Assembly: GCF_003443895.1 (NCBI RefSeq)
Contig: NZ_QQOA01000029.1
Location: 35,019 to 99,018 of the forward strand
DNA from: Paraburkholderia phosphatilytica
Lineage (GTDB): Bacteria > Pseudomonadota > Gammaproteobacteria > Burkholderiales > Burkholderiaceae
Direction of reading: 5' to 3'
DNA length: 64,000 nucleotides
The translations under genes and the position numbers were made by a program. The notes below the pieces were generated by a model that saw only the letters and a program-made list of their open reading frames with translations, did not search any database and was not told the DNA's origin. Shown here piece by piece: positions 34,873 through 43,960 of this stretch. Position 1 is the stretch's first letter; every line of letters begins with the position of its first letter.

Positions 34873-35649
34873 ATGATTGGCTTCACCTTCGGCTTTACGA
34901 GCATTCTGTTCATCCTCGTGCTGTTCCTCATCGCGTCGTCGATTCGCGTGTTCCGCGAGTACGAGCGCGGCGTGGTGTTCATGCTTGGCCGCTTCTGGCG
35001 CGTGAAGGGACCGGGCCTCGTGCTGATCCTGCCGGTCGCGCAGCAGGTGGTGCGGATCGACCTGCGCACCGTCGTGTTCGACGTGCCGCCGCAGGACGTG
35101 ATCACCCGCGACAACGTGTCGGTGAAGGTCAACGCGGTGATCTACTTCCGCGTGGTCGACCCGGAGCGCGCGGTGATCCAGGTCGCGCGCTACTTCGACG
35201 CGACCAGCCAGCTCGCGCAGACGGTGCTGCGCGCGGTGCTCGGCAAGCACGAGCTGGACGAGCTGCTCGCCGAGCGCGAGCAGCTGAACGCCGATATCCA
35301 GAAGACGCTCGATTCGCAGACCGACGCGTGGGGGATCAAGGTGTCGAACGTCGAGATCAAGCACGTGGACATCAACGAAACGATGATCCGCGCGATCGCG
35401 CGCCAGGCGGAAGCCGAGCGCGAGCGGCGCGCGAAGGTGATTCACGCGGAAGGCGAACTGCAGGCGTCCGAGAAGCTGCTGCAGGCCGCGCAGATGCTCG
35501 CGCGGCAGCCGCAGGCAATGCAGCTGCGCTATCTGCAGACGCTGACCACGATCGCCGCCGACAAGAACTCGACGATCGTGTTCCCGCTGCCGATCGACGT
35601 GCTGAATGCGGTGTTGGACCGGTTCGGCATGTCGCCGCCGAGGCAGTGA
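34873..35649 (+). CDS. Slipin (stomatin/SPFH-family membrane protein)
   Basis: A 258-residue membrane scaffold protein. One N-terminal membrane anchor (FTSILFILVLFLIASSIRVF) is followed by the SPFH domain at residues about 30-190 (REYERGVVFMLGRFWRVKGP, DVITRDNVSVKVNAVIYFR). A coiled-coil then follows (RQAEAERERRAKVIHAEGEL). It forms oligomers on the inner membrane and works with the upstream NfeD-type protease. GGGAG seven bases upstream sets the ATG at 34873. The stop codon TGA is the first three bases of a heptanucleotide repeat array, so changes in the array cannot alter the protein. Confidence 0.92.
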   Translation: MIGFTFGFTSILFILVLFLIASSIRVFREYERGVVFMLGRFWRVKGPGLVLILPVAQQVVRIDLRTVVFDVPPQDVITRDNVSVKVNAVIYFRVVDPERAVIQVARYFDATSQLAQTVLRAVLGKHELDELLAEREQLNADIQKTLDSQTDAWGIKVSNVEIKHVDINETMIRAIARQAEAERERRAKVIHAEGELQASEKLLQAAQMLARQPQAMQLRYLQTLTTIAADKNSTIVFPLPIDVLNAVLDRFGMSPPRQ

Positions 35650-35779
35650 ACGGTGAACGGTGAACGGTGAACGCCCAACGGTGAACGCTGAACGCTGAAC
35701 GCCGAACGCCGAACGCCGAACGCCGAACGCCGAACGCCGAACGCCGAACGCCGAACGCTGAATAGTGAGCACTGAACGC
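35647..35779 (+). repeat. Heptanucleotide tandem repeat, 19 units
   Basis: Nineteen contiguous 7-base units with consensus (T/C)GAACG(C/G). The first three are TGAACGG, the next five mix TGAACGC with one CCAACGG, then eight identical CGAACGC copies follow, and three decayed units end the array. The array begins exactly at the slipin stop codon and ends about 70 bases before the DUF4148 gene. Runs of identical units suggest slipped-strand expansion. It may influence the promoter spacing or readthrough of the next gene. Confidence 0.95.
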
Positions 35780-35848
35780 CGCGCGGGCTGGCAGTTGCCG
35801 CCGCAGCGCCTAGAATTCGAAGCATGCCTGTCAACCGGGAGGCTCGTC

Positions 35849-36109
35849 ATGAAGCCATCTTCCCGTTTCGTGTCGCGGCTCGCGCTCGGCGCGACGTGTG
35901 CGCTCTGCGCATCCGTCGCCCATGCTCAGACCGTCGCGCAACCGTACGATCAATCGGCGCCGCTGAGCCGCGCGCAGGTGCGCGCCGACCTCCGCGACTG
36001 GCTCGCGGCCGGTTACGACCCGTTCGACTGGATCGACTATCCCGAGAACGCGCAGCATGCGGCGCGCATCGTGTTCGAGCGACGGCGGCAGGCGATGCCG
36101 GCGCAGTAG
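35849..36109 (+). CDS. DUF4148-family small secreted protein
   Basis: An 86-residue protein with a clear Sec signal peptide (SRLALGATCALCASVAHAQ, cleavage after AHA) and the DUF4148 core APLSRAQVRADLRDWLAAGY. These short periplasmic proteins are very common in Burkholderiaceae and their function is unknown. GGGAGG ten bases before the ATG at 35849 supports the start. The 3' part of the heptamer array lies 70 bases upstream. Confidence 0.8.
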   Translation: MKPSSRFVSRLALGATCALCASVAHAQTVAQPYDQSAPLSRAQVRADLRDWLAAGYDPFDWIDYPENAQHAARIVFERRRQAMPAQ

Positions 36110-36383
36110 CGAGCGCCGGCCGTTTCCCGGCAGTCTGCATCCCGCAGGCGCAGCAGGCAGCGCGGGAGCCGTCCGCGCACAGCCGCTGCGCGCGCAACCG
36201 CTGCTGTTTGCAGCACCAGCGCCGGCTGGCACATCCAGCGAGCCGCTGTCATCCCCCGCCGTCATCCCCTGTTGCACCGTCTACACGCACCGGCCGCCCC
36301 AGCGGCACGCCGGCGCCATTCTTATTTACAATCGCGTCGCGGACCGCACACATCATTAAAAGACACGACAGAGGCGCAGGCTC

Positions 36384-37685
36384 ATGGACTCCATCAAGCG
36401 ATACTTCGGCTTCGACGAAGCAGGCACCACGCTGCGCACGGAAGTGCTGGCCGGTTTGACCACCTTCCTGACGATGGCGTACATCATCTTCGTGAACCCG
36501 GCCATTCTCGGCGACGCCGGCATGCCGAAGGACGCGGTGTTCGTCGCGACCTGCATCGTCGCCGCGCTGGCCACGCTGATCATGGGGCTGTACGCGAACT
36601 ATCCGATCGCGTGCGCGCCCGGCATGGGCCTCAACGCGTATTTCGCGTACACGGTCGTGAAGGGCATGGGCTTCACCTGGCAGGCCGCGCTCGGCGCGGT
36701 GTTCATCTCCGGCTGCCTGTTCATGGTCGTCACGCTGTTCCGGGTGCGGGAGGTGATCGTCAACGGCATTCCGCACTCCATCCGCGTCGCGATCACGGCC
36801 GGCATCGGCCTCTTTCTCGCGATCATTTCGCTGAAGTCCGCGGGCGTCGTGGTCGGCAATCCGGCGACGCTCGTCACGCTCGGCGACCTGCACAACGCGC
36901 ACACGGTGCTCGCGATCATCGGCTTCTTCGCGATCGTCACGCTCGACTGCCTGAAGGTGCGCGGCGCGATCCTGATCGGCATCGTCGGCGTGACGGTGCT
37001 GAGCTTCTTCTTCGGCGGCAACCAGTTTCACGGCGTGTTCTCCGCACCGCCGTCCATCTCGCCGACGCTGTTCCACCTCGACATCGCCGGCGCGCTGAAG
37101 ACGGGCGTGCTGAACGTGATCCTCGTGTTCTTCCTCGTCGAGCTGTTCGACGCGACCGGTACGCTGATGGGCGTCGCGAACCGCGCGGGGCTGCTGGTCG
37201 AAGGCAAGCTGCACCGCCTGAACCGCGCGCTGCTCGCCGACAGCAGCGCGATTCTCGCGGGCTCGCTGCTCGGCACGTCGTCGACCACCGCGTATATTGA
37301 GAGCGCGTCAGGCGTGCAGGCGGGCGGGCGCACCGGCGTCACCGCGATCACCGTCGCGGTCCTGTTCCTCGCGTGCCTGTTCGTCGCGCCGCTCGCGGGC
37401 GTGGTGCCGCCGTACGCGACGGCGCCCGCGCTGCTCTACGTGTCGTGCCTGATGCTGCGCGAAATGGCCGACCTGCCGTGGGACGACGCGACGGAAGTGG
37501 TGCCCGCCGCGCTCACCGCGCTGCTGATGCCGTTCACGTACTCGATCGCGAACGGCGTCGCGTTCGGCTTCATCTCGTACGCGGGCCTGAAGCTGCTGAC
37601 GGGCCGCGCCCGCCAGGTCAAGCTGGTGGTCTGGGTGATCGCGGCCGTGTTCCTGTTCCGGTTCTTCTATCTCGGCTCGGAGTGA
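36384..37685 (+). CDS. NCS2/AzgA-type purine permease
   Basis: A 433-residue inner-membrane transporter with about 13 helices, of the AzgA-like branch of nucleobase:cation symporters (hypoxanthine/guanine/adenine uptake). Hallmarks are TFLTMAYIIFVNPAILGDAG, the NPGMGLNAYFAY-like APGMGLNAYFAYTVVKGMGF, VELFDATGTLMGVANRAGL and GTSSTTAYIESASGVQAGGR. A GGCGCAGGCTC before the ATG is a weak ribosome site. It is a single gene with no purine-metabolism neighbours. No purine riboswitch is visible in the 270-base upstream region. Confidence 0.92.
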   Translation: MDSIKRYFGFDEAGTTLRTEVLAGLTTFLTMAYIIFVNPAILGDAGMPKDAVFVATCIVAALATLIMGLYANYPIACAPGMGLNAYFAYTVVKGMGFTWQAALGAVFISGCLFMVVTLFRVREVIVNGIPHSIRVAITAGIGLFLAIISLKSAGVVVGNPATLVTLGDLHNAHTVLAIIGFFAIVTLDCLKVRGAILIGIVGVTVLSFFFGGNQFHGVFSAPPSISPTLFHLDIAGALKTGVLNVILVFFLVELFDATGTLMGVANRAGLLVEGKLHRLNRALLADSSAILAGSLLGTSSTTAYIESASGVQAGGRTGVTAITVAVLFLACLFVAPLAGVVPPYATAPALLYVSCLMLREMADLPWDDATEVVPAALTALLMPFTYSIANGVAFGFISYAGLKLLTGRARQVKLVVWVIAAVFLFRFFYLGSE

Positions 37686-37868
37686 CTTCACGGTGACTTC
37701 GGGCTGATCGCCGGGCGGGCGCGGGTTCTGCGTCCAGCATGTGGGTCTATGAGGCGGGCCTATGGCGCGGGGTCTATCGATTGCCTGACTGCGGCCGTCA
37801 TGCGTGCTCGCGTATGATCCGTGCTCCAGGCAAACCTCACACCATTCGACCCTCACAGGAGCCGCCGC

Positions 37869-38396
37869 ATGCCGTCACCCGAGCTGCAACGCTATTCGCG
37901 TCCCGCCGTGCTGTTTCACTGGGTGATCGTCATACTGATTGCGACCGCGTACCTCGCGATCGAGGTGCGCGGCCCCAAGGGCAGCGACAGCCGCGCGTTC
38001 TGGACCGCGGTGCATTTCTGGGCGGGCTCGCTGGTGCTGACCGTCGCGGTGCTGCGGCTCGTGTGGCGCCTGTGGCGCCAGCCGCCCGACGAGATCGAAT
38101 CGCCCGCCGTGCTGCAGTTTCTCGCGCGGCTCGTGCATCTCGCGCTGTATCTGTTCATCTTCGTGCAGCCGCTGCTGGGCATCCTGATGATCAATACCGG
38201 CGGCCATCCGGTCACGCTCGCGGGCCTCAATGTCGACATCACGCTGGTCGGCGCCGACCCGACGGCGCGCAAGCTGATTCATGGCGCGCACGTGCTGATC
38301 GGCAACGCGTTCTACTGGGTGATCGGCGTGCATGCGCTGGCCGCGATCGGCCATCACGTCGTGCTGAGGGATCAGACGCTGCGCAGGATGATGTAA
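37869..38396 (+). CDS. Cytochrome b561 family protein
   Basis: A 175-residue inner-membrane di-heme protein with four helices. The heme ligands are expected in RPAVLFHWVIVILIATAYLA, FWTAVHFWAGSLVLTVAVLR, KLIHGAHVLIGNAFYWVIGV and HALAAIGHHVVLRDQTLRRM. Proteins of this type oxidise ubiquinol, and some members oxidise superoxide at the periplasmic face. CAGGAG eight bases before the ATG at 37869 fixes the start. The gene converges on a DUF1488 gene. Confidence 0.88.
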   Translation: MPSPELQRYSRPAVLFHWVIVILIATAYLAIEVRGPKGSDSRAFWTAVHFWAGSLVLTVAVLRLVWRLWRQPPDEIESPAVLQFLARLVHLALYLFIFVQPLLGILMINTGGHPVTLAGLNVDITLVGADPTARKLIHGAHVLIGNAFYWVIGVHALAAIGHHVVLRDQTLRRMM

Positions 38397-38477
38397 CTTT
38401 GACTTCGTGACGCCGCGTCAGGCGCGAGGCGGCGCGGCCGTGGTGGCTGGCGCCGCCCGCAGCGGGTGCGGTGAGTA

Positions 38478-38768
38478 TCAGTTGGGCAGGTTCGCTTCGT
38501 AGAAGCGGACATAGCCGCTGCGCAGCGTCAGGCACTGCGCGCGGGTTTCGGACAGCAGGCGGCGCGCGGCCGCCTCGATGCGCGCCCGGTGCAGATCGAA
38601 CGCGCCGATCATGTCTTCCGGACGCCACGACGCGGCGCCGTAGTGATCCTCGAGCGCTTCGGCGGTAATCGTGCATTCCACCCGTTCGCCATCGACCATC
38701 GCCGGAAACGCCAGGGTCAACTCGCGGCCCGAATACTCGGGAATCTCGTTCGGGAAAATGATCTGCAT
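38478..38768 (-). CDS. DUF1488-family protein
   Basis: A 96-residue soluble protein of the DUF1488 family, common in Burkholderiaceae and of unknown function. The family core is FPAMVDGERVECTITAEALE, followed by HYGAASWRPEDMIGAFDLHR. It is a single gene with its own promoter region to the right. Confidence 0.78.
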   Translation of the reverse strand: MQIIFPNEIPEYSGRELTLAFPAMVDGERVECTITAEALEDHYGAASWRPEDMIGAFDLHRARIEAAARRLLSETRAQCLTLRSGYVRFYEANLPN

Positions 38769-39128
38769 GGGAATCGCCTCGATGGACCTGCGTCCACGTG
38801 ACCGCTCGGGGCCGCGTATGCCGGATGCGAGCTTGCTTCCTCAACCACCGGATGGCGTGCGCGGGCTCAACTGACCACCCGCGCCGTCACGGTACGTTCA
38901 CGGCGGCCAGTTTCATCCACTTTAGACGACTTCCGCCGCGCCGCAAGTTTTCCCTCACCGCCCGGCGGGTTTCGTCCGGGACGGCGCTACGGCTTCCCGT
39001 GCGTCTGCACTGCACTCCATTTTCTCCTGCCGTCCAGCGATAGCGCTATTCCTACGGGTATACAACGCCCGTCGCGCTTTCGCCCGATCCTGTAAGATGG
39101 GCCGGCAGCAGGACACACGGAGACAGTC
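38769..39128. other. Divergent intergenic region, no gene seen
   Basis: About 360 bases between the DUF1488 gene and the sigma-54 activator gene. Short frames here show no family character. No sigma-54 promoter (GG-N10-GC) of good quality was seen. Confidence 0.45.
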
Positions 39129-41192
39129 TTGGCCTCGCATTCCCTTGCCCCCACCGCCGCGGCGCGTGCCGACGTGCTCGCGCAGGCTCATGCCCGTTCG
39201 CAGCGTTGCGGACTGCGGGCGTCGGAAGCACCGGATTTCCAGCCGCTGCGCGAACTGGCGCTGCGCGAGCTGATCGACGGCAATCACACCCTCTACACGC
39301 ATGCACTGCCGGTCATGGAGACGCTGCATGCGCAGATCGTCGACACCGAGAGCATGGTGCTGCTCACCGACCGCGACGGCACGATCCTGCATAGCCTCGG
39401 CGACAGCGATTTCGTCGAAAAGGCGAGGCGCGTCGCGCTGTGCCCGGGCGTGTCGTGGGCCGAGACCGACCGCGGCACCAATGCGATCGGCACCGCGCTC
39501 GTCGACCATCAGCCCACCGTCGTGCACGCCGGCGAGCATTTCCTGCATGCAAACAGCATCCTGACCTGCTCGTGCGCGCCGATCGCCGATCCGTTCGGCC
39601 GCGTCGTGGGCGCGCTCGACGTCAGCGGCGACACGCGCGGCTATCACAAGCACACGCTTGCGCTGGTGCGGATGTCCGCGCAGATGATCGAGAACCAGCT
39701 GTTCGCGAACCAGTTCGTCGATGCGGTGCGCGTGCATTTTCATGCACGCGCCGAGTTCGTCGGCACGCTGTTCGAAGGGCTCGCGGCCTTCGCGCCGGAC
39801 GGCACATTCCTGTCGGCGAACCGCAGCGCGCTGTTCCAGTTCGGCGTCGCGCTCGATGCACTGCAGCGCCAGCCATTCGATGCACTATTCGGCACGCCGC
39901 TGCACGCGATGCTGCGCGCCTGCTCGAACGGCAATGGCATGGCGACGCTGATGCTGCCGAGCGGCGTGCGTGTCGTCGCCCGCGCGGACTACGCGGCGCA
40001 GCGCGGCGTTCCGGTCAGCGCGCTCGATGGCGGCCGCGGCTGGGACGACACGCGATCCATGCCGCAGCGCATGCCCGCCCGCGCGCCGCGTCTCACCGAT
40101 CCGGCGACCCCGCCGGTCACGCTCGCCTCACTGGACACCGGCGACGCACGAATGTCGGCCGTGCTCGCACGGGTCGCGAAGGTGCGCGGCCGCGATATCC
40201 CGATTCTCGTGCTCGGCCGCACCGGCACCGGCAAGGAATGGCTCGCGCGCGCGATCCACGATGCATCGCCGCGCCGCGATGCGCCGTTCGTCGCGGTGAA
40301 CTGCGCGTCGCTGCCGGATACGCTGATCGAGGCCGAACTGTTCGGCTACGAAGACGGCGCGTTCACCGGCGCGAAGAAGCGCGGCAGCGCCGGCAAGATC
40401 GTGCAGGCGGACGGCGGCACTTTATTTCTGGATGAAATCGGCGACATGCCGCTCGCGCAGCAGGTCAGGCTGATGCGGGTGCTGCAGGAACGCGAGGTCG
40501 TGCCGCTCGGCGGGACGCGTCCGGTGCCGGTGGATCTGCGGATTGTCTGCGCGACACACCGCGACCTGCGCGCGATGATCGCCGACGGCACGTTCCGCGA
40601 GGATCTCTACTACCGGATCAACGGTCTGGTCGTGACGCTGCCGCCGCTCGCGGAGCGTACCGATCTCGCGGTGCTGGTCGGCCGGATACTGGACGCGCAG
40701 CAGCACGACGCCGCGGCGCCGCGGCAGGTGTCGGATGCCGTGCTGGGTCGCTTTGCGCGGTGCCGCTGGCCGGGCAACCTGCGGCAGCTCGCGAACGTGC
40801 TGCGCACCGCCGCGATCATGGCCGAAAGCGCGCCGCTGATCGAACTCGAGCATCTGCCGGACGATCTTGCGGCGGACTGCGAGCCGGATGAAGACGTTGC
40901 CGTACCGTCGTCGGTATCGACGGAAACGTCGAGCCACTTGCGGGGCGGCCGCGCAACGCACGGCGCCGGGTGCACCGATGCGGCGAACCAGACAGCGCAA
41001 CCCGGCGCAACGAACCGCACGATCCCGCCCTCGCCCGCATCCGGCAACGCGACGAACATGCAGGACTGGCAAGCGTCGCTGATCGAGCGGACGCTCGCGC
41101 GCCACGACGGCAACGTGTCCGCGACGGCACGGGAGCTGGGCCTCGCGCGCAACACGGTCTATCGCTACCTGCGGTTGCGGCGCGCGCATTGA
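39129..41192 (+). CDS. Sigma-54-dependent activator, AcoR family
   Basis: A 687-residue bacterial enhancer-binding protein. Residues about 60-210 form a GAF sensing domain (VSWAETDRGTNAIGTALVDH is typical for AcoR). Residues about 330-570 form the AAA+ domain: Walker A LGRTGTGKEWLARAIHDA, the sigma-54 contact loop GAFTGAKK, and Walker B GGTLFLDEIGDMP. A Fis-type HTH ends the protein (TLARHDGNVSATARELGLAR). AcoR regulators activate genes for acetoin or alcohol use; no such genes are adjacent, so the target is elsewhere or is the ferredoxin downstream. The start is a TTG at 39129 with GGAG upstream. Linker residues 575-640 are low-complexity. Confidence 0.88.
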   Translation: MASHSLAPTAAARADVLAQAHARSQRCGLRASEAPDFQPLRELALRELIDGNHTLYTHALPVMETLHAQIVDTESMVLLTDRDGTILHSLGDSDFVEKARRVALCPGVSWAETDRGTNAIGTALVDHQPTVVHAGEHFLHANSILTCSCAPIADPFGRVVGALDVSGDTRGYHKHTLALVRMSAQMIENQLFANQFVDAVRVHFHARAEFVGTLFEGLAAFAPDGTFLSANRSALFQFGVALDALQRQPFDALFGTPLHAMLRACSNGNGMATLMLPSGVRVVARADYAAQRGVPVSALDGGRGWDDTRSMPQRMPARAPRLTDPATPPVTLASLDTGDARMSAVLARVAKVRGRDIPILVLGRTGTGKEWLARAIHDASPRRDAPFVAVNCASLPDTLIEAELFGYEDGAFTGAKKRGSAGKIVQADGGTLFLDEIGDMPLAQQVRLMRVLQEREVVPLGGTRPVPVDLRIVCATHRDLRAMIADGTFREDLYYRINGLVVTLPPLAERTDLAVLVGRILDAQQHDAAAPRQVSDAVLGRFARCRWPGNLRQLANVLRTAAIMAESAPLIELEHLPDDLAADCEPDEDVAVPSSVSTETSSHLRGGRATHGAGCTDAANQTAQPGATNRTIPPSPASGNATNMQDWQASLIERTLARHDGNVSATARELGLARNTVYRYLRLRRAH

Positions 41193-41311
41193 CGCGCCGC
41201 GACACGCGGAAGCGCCAACAACATTGCACGCTTCGCCGGCCCGCCGCCTCGGCCATCCACCGTCCCAGGTTAAGCTTCGAGCCCTGACCTGAACGAACCG
41301 CTACCGCTGCA

Positions 41312-41668
41312 ATGACGGACAAGGAAGCGAACCTGCCCCCGCTCGACCAGGCGGACCACGAAGCGCACCAGGACAACGAAGACACCGCGTGGGCCGTGCG
41401 CGTCGAGCCGCTCGGCCGCACGTTCGACGCGCCCACGTCGCTGACGCTGCTCGAAGCGGCCGGCTTCGCGCAGTTGCGCCTGCCGAAGATGTGCCGCAAT
41501 GGCACCTGCCGCACGTGCATGTGCAAACTCGCGAGCGGATCGGTGAGCTATACGATCGAATGGCCGGGACTGACGCGGGAAGAAAAAGCCGAGGGCTGGA
41601 TCCTGCCGTGCGTGGCGGTGGCGCAAAGCGATCTGGTGATCGAAGTGCCGGACGCGACGGACATCTGA
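41312..41668 (+). CDS. [2Fe-2S] ferredoxin
   Basis: A 118-residue electron carrier of the plant-type fold. The cluster cysteines lie in KMCRNGTCRTCMCKLASG and a distal cysteine in GWILPCVAVAQSDLVIEV. The first 30 residues form an acidic, His-rich arm (DQADHEAHQDNEDTAW) that is unusual for the family. It stands 119 bases after the AcoR-type gene on the same strand, and no partner reductase or oxygenase is nearby. Confidence 0.88.
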   Translation: MTDKEANLPPLDQADHEAHQDNEDTAWAVRVEPLGRTFDAPTSLTLLEAAGFAQLRLPKMCRNGTCRTCMCKLASGSVSYTIEWPGLTREEKAEGWILPCVAVAQSDLVIEVPDATDI

Positions 41669-41995
41669 TCTCGGAACGCGGTGGGATCGAGTGCAGGAAA
41701 ACAGGGAAAGGAAGAGGAACCGCAGGAAGGAAATGCAGCGCACTCTACACTGACGCTGCCCGGATGTGCTCTGCGGCGCCGACCGCCGCGTGATAGCGTC
41801 AATGCAGAGTGCGTTCGTCGGTTGACGCGCGCTGCATGAGTACTTTAACGGCACACACCCATTCGTCTACATTGGCGATATCCCTGGATTGCCGATCACG
41901 AACGATCGTGCGCGGCAAAAAATGCCGAAACACGATCGTTTTCGCGGGGGGCCAGGACATCGGGCCGGTGGATGAAGCGATGAAACCGATGAAAA
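41669..41995. other. Non-coding stretch
   Basis: No gene is visible in about 330 bases after the ferredoxin gene. The striking element is a long two-level hairpin at 41901-41940. Confidence 0.45.
41901..41940. repeat. Long nested inverted repeat
   Basis: AACGATCGTG (41901-41910) pairs perfectly with CACGATCGTT (41931-41940). Inside it CGGCA / TGCCG pairs around an AAAAA loop. Only four T residues follow on the plus strand, so it is not a classic terminator. Each arm contains the palindrome CGATCG. It could be an operator for a dimeric regulator, a terminator, or a remnant of a repeat family. Confidence 0.7.
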
Positions 41996-42229
41996 TCAGC
42001 GGCGCCGTTCGGCGGCACGCGTTGCATCGGAGGCGCGCGAAGACAGCGCGCCCGGTTCGGTCAGGAAAGGCTCGAGCCCGAACATCCAGGCAAAGCCATA
42101 CGCGATGAAACTGCCAAGCCTGAACCGCCGTCGCGGCGCGGCGGACGTCAACTCAGGCAGTAATTCAGGCAATAGCTCCGGCAGCAGATCGAGCGCGCGA
42201 TCCGGTTGTGACGTGTGGTCGAGGTTCAT
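41996..42229 (-). CDS. Possible small hypothetical protein
   Basis: A frame of about 77 residues from the ATG at 42229. It has a repeated acidic stretch LLPELLPELLPEL, then FRLGSFIAYGFAWMFGLEPF, which could be a short amphipathic or membrane segment, and a basic tail. There is no clear ribosome-binding site and no family match, so this is a weak call. Confidence 0.35.
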   Translation of the reverse strand: MNLDHTSQPDRALDLLPELLPELLPELTSAAPRRRFRLGSFIAYGFAWMFGLEPFLTEPGALSSRASDATRAAERRR

Positions 42230-42324
42230 GGTGCCCGTTTGTTGTTTGAATCTGGGAACCACCCTTCAGCAAACGGTGTACCCGAGCCACCCCTTCCGAA
42301 AAACGCCGAAAAAAACCCGCCCGC

Positions 42325-42519
42325 TTACCGCCGCGCGCCAAGCGCGGCTTCGATCTTCTGGTCGGTCTTGTACTGGCTCAGCGCGTAGACGGACCAGATC
42401 GCGGCGGGAATCCAGCCGATCAGCGTGATCTGCAGGACCAGACAGATGATCCCGGCAACCGGACGTCCGATCGTGAAGAATTGCAGCCAGGGGATGATGA
42501 TTGCCAGCAGCAGACGCAT
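42325..42519 (-). CDS. YqaE/Pmp3-family small membrane protein
   Basis: A 64-residue protein with two membrane helices, typical of the Pmp3/YqaE family (AIIIPWLQFFTIGRPVAGII, then LVLQITLIGWIPAAIWSVYA). Members are stress-linked proteolipids that affect membrane potential and salt tolerance; the exact role in bacteria is unknown. I chose the ATG at 42519 because the family starts immediately before the first helix. Confidence 0.85.
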   Translation of the reverse strand: MRLLLAIIIPWLQFFTIGRPVAGIICLVLQITLIGWIPAAIWSVYALSQYKTDQKIEAALGARR

Positions 42520-42550
42520 GGGTTCGCTCTCTCTTGTGTTGTTGCCCGTA

Positions 42551-42742
42551 TCAGTTGATCGCGGTGAACCGCGCCACCTGGATCCCGTCGTGCTCGACCG
42601 TTTCGAAGAACACGGAAGCGGGACGGGTCCAGATCGTACCATCCGCGCCCCGGTACACGATCATCGTGACCGCGGGGTCCGCTTCGAGCTTCGCCTCGCA
42701 GACCAGTTCGTAGATGCCGCCCTTGTAGTGTCGAAAACGCAT
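42551..42742 (-). CDS. DUF1653-family small protein
   Basis: A 63-residue soluble protein with the DUF1653 pattern: RHYKGGIYELVCEAKLEAD at the start, then MIVYRGADGTIWTRPASVFF. The function of the family is unknown. A longer start at 42763 adds seven residues. It lies between the YqaE-like gene and the YheO-like regulator gene on the same strand, so all three may be co-transcribed. Confidence 0.78.
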   Translation of the reverse strand: MRFRHYKGGIYELVCEAKLEADPAVTMIVYRGADGTIWTRPASVFFETVEHDGIQVARFTAIN

Positions 42743-42777
42743 GCATGTCCCCGCGGAGTTCATTCAGGTTGCCAGGC

Positions 42778-43422
42778 TCAGTTCGAGCCGTCCTTCATCT
42801 GCTTCAGATGCTTGTAGACCGTCGCGCGCCCCATGCCCAGCAGATGCGCAACGTAGTTCGCCGAACTCTTGCCGCGAAACGCGCCCTCGGCGTAGAGCGC
42901 CTCGACGATCTCGCGGCGATGTTCGCGCGTCAGCGCGTTGAGCCCGAGCTGCCGCTCGCGCAGCCACGTGTGCAGGAACGTGTTGATGCGGTCCTGCCAG
43001 TCGTCGCGGAACAGTTCGACCGGACGCGCGGCGATGCCGGTGCCCTTGATGAAGATGTCGAGCGTCGCGCGCACGTCGTCGAACACCGCGATGTTGAAGT
43101 TGATGCACATCATGCCGACATGCGCGCCCGCTTCGTCGGTGAGCACGTTGCTCACGCAGCGCATGCGCCGCCCGTCCCAGTTCAGCTTCTCGTACGGGCC
43201 GATCGTGCGCTCGTGATCGGCGTGATCGATTTCCTCGACGCTCGATTCGTCGCCGATCTCGCGCTTCGACAGATTGTTCGCGACGTACGCGACCGTGCTG
43301 TCGCGCAGATCGTGAATCACGACTTCCGCATAAGGAAAGAACAGCGCCGCAATGCCGTCCGCAATCGGCGCATAACGTTCGAGCAGTGCATCGCTGCCGG
43401 ATGAAAGAGGTGTGCTGGACAT
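42778..43422 (-). CDS. YheO-like PAS domain/HTH transcriptional regulator
   Basis: A regulator of about 214 residues. Residues about 10-130 form the YheO-type PAS-like domain (ADGIAALFFPYAEVVIHDLR, CVSNVLTDEAGAHVGMMCIN). Residues about 150-210 form a HTH_22 DNA-binding domain (KSSANYVAHLLGMGRATVYK). YheO/DauR-like proteins control amino-acid or sulfur-related genes in other bacteria. The effector here is unknown. In-frame ATGs at 43422, 43428 and 43524 are possible; the longest adds a basic, low-complexity arm. Confidence 0.82.
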   Translation of the reverse strand: MSSTPLSSGSDALLERYAPIADGIAALFFPYAEVVIHDLRDSTVAYVANNLSKREIGDESSVEEIDHADHERTIGPYEKLNWDGRRMRCVSNVLTDEAGAHVGMMCINFNIAVFDDVRATLDIFIKGTGIAARPVELFRDDWQDRINTFLHTWLRERQLGLNALTREHRREIVEALYAEGAFRGKSSANYVAHLLGMGRATVYKHLKQMKDGSN

Positions 43423-43615
43423 CGCCATCGCGTCGATCGGAGCGGCAACCGGTACGCGCGCCGCCGCAGTGAAGCGTGCATTGTATCGTCCGCCGGCGAC
43501 ACGCTCGCGACGCTCGTCGTTCATCTACCGGAGACAACGCGATTTTTGACCAGGTGGTGCGCGTCGATTTGTCGTGCGATAAGCAGACGTTCGCAACTCG
43601 CCGGAGCTCTCCCCG

Positions 43616-43822
43616 ATGGCTACGCTCGAAGCGTTGCGCGCGGTCCTCGACGACCAGCGCACGCCGGAAATCATCCGCAACCACATCATCGATTCGTTGC
43701 AGTACGCGCTGCGCAATCACGGCCAGGTGTTCGCCGCGAAGGAAGTGGAATGGCTGTCGACGTGGGATGACGCACGCATCCCGCTCGCCGCTTCGAAGGA
43801 ACTGCAGAAGCGCATCGCCTGA
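43616..43822 (+). CDS. Small hypothetical protein
   Basis: A 68-residue soluble, helical protein (RTPEIIRNHIIDSLQYALRN, WLSTWDDARIPLAASKELQK). It looks like a real small gene with conserved-looking composition, but I cannot name a family. It is divergent from the YheO-like regulator gene, with about 190 bases between their starts. Confidence 0.55.
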   Translation: MATLEALRAVLDDQRTPEIIRNHIIDSLQYALRNHGQVFAAKEVEWLSTWDDARIPLAASKELQKRIA

Positions 43823-43960
43823 ACCACACAAGGTCACCCGCGGGTCACCCCGCGTCCACCGCCCGCGCTCCAGTTCGGTGCGCCGCGCGCCCTCCCGATC
43901 GCACCGCCCGCACTGCTGCGGTGCGGCAAGCCCCGTTCCCCAGTTCGGCGCATCGCCCGC

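Noticed and set aside
35647..35779. The heptamer array as a CRISPR or iteron origin
   Set aside because: Units are seven bases with no spacers, and no replication gene or cas gene is near.
36110..36383. A purine riboswitch before the purine permease
   Set aside because: No three-way junction with the conserved loops is visible, and such switches are rare in this group.
39000..41311. A sigma-54 promoter between the AcoR-type gene and the ferredoxin gene
   Set aside because: The best match (TTGCA near 41225) lacks GG at the required distance.
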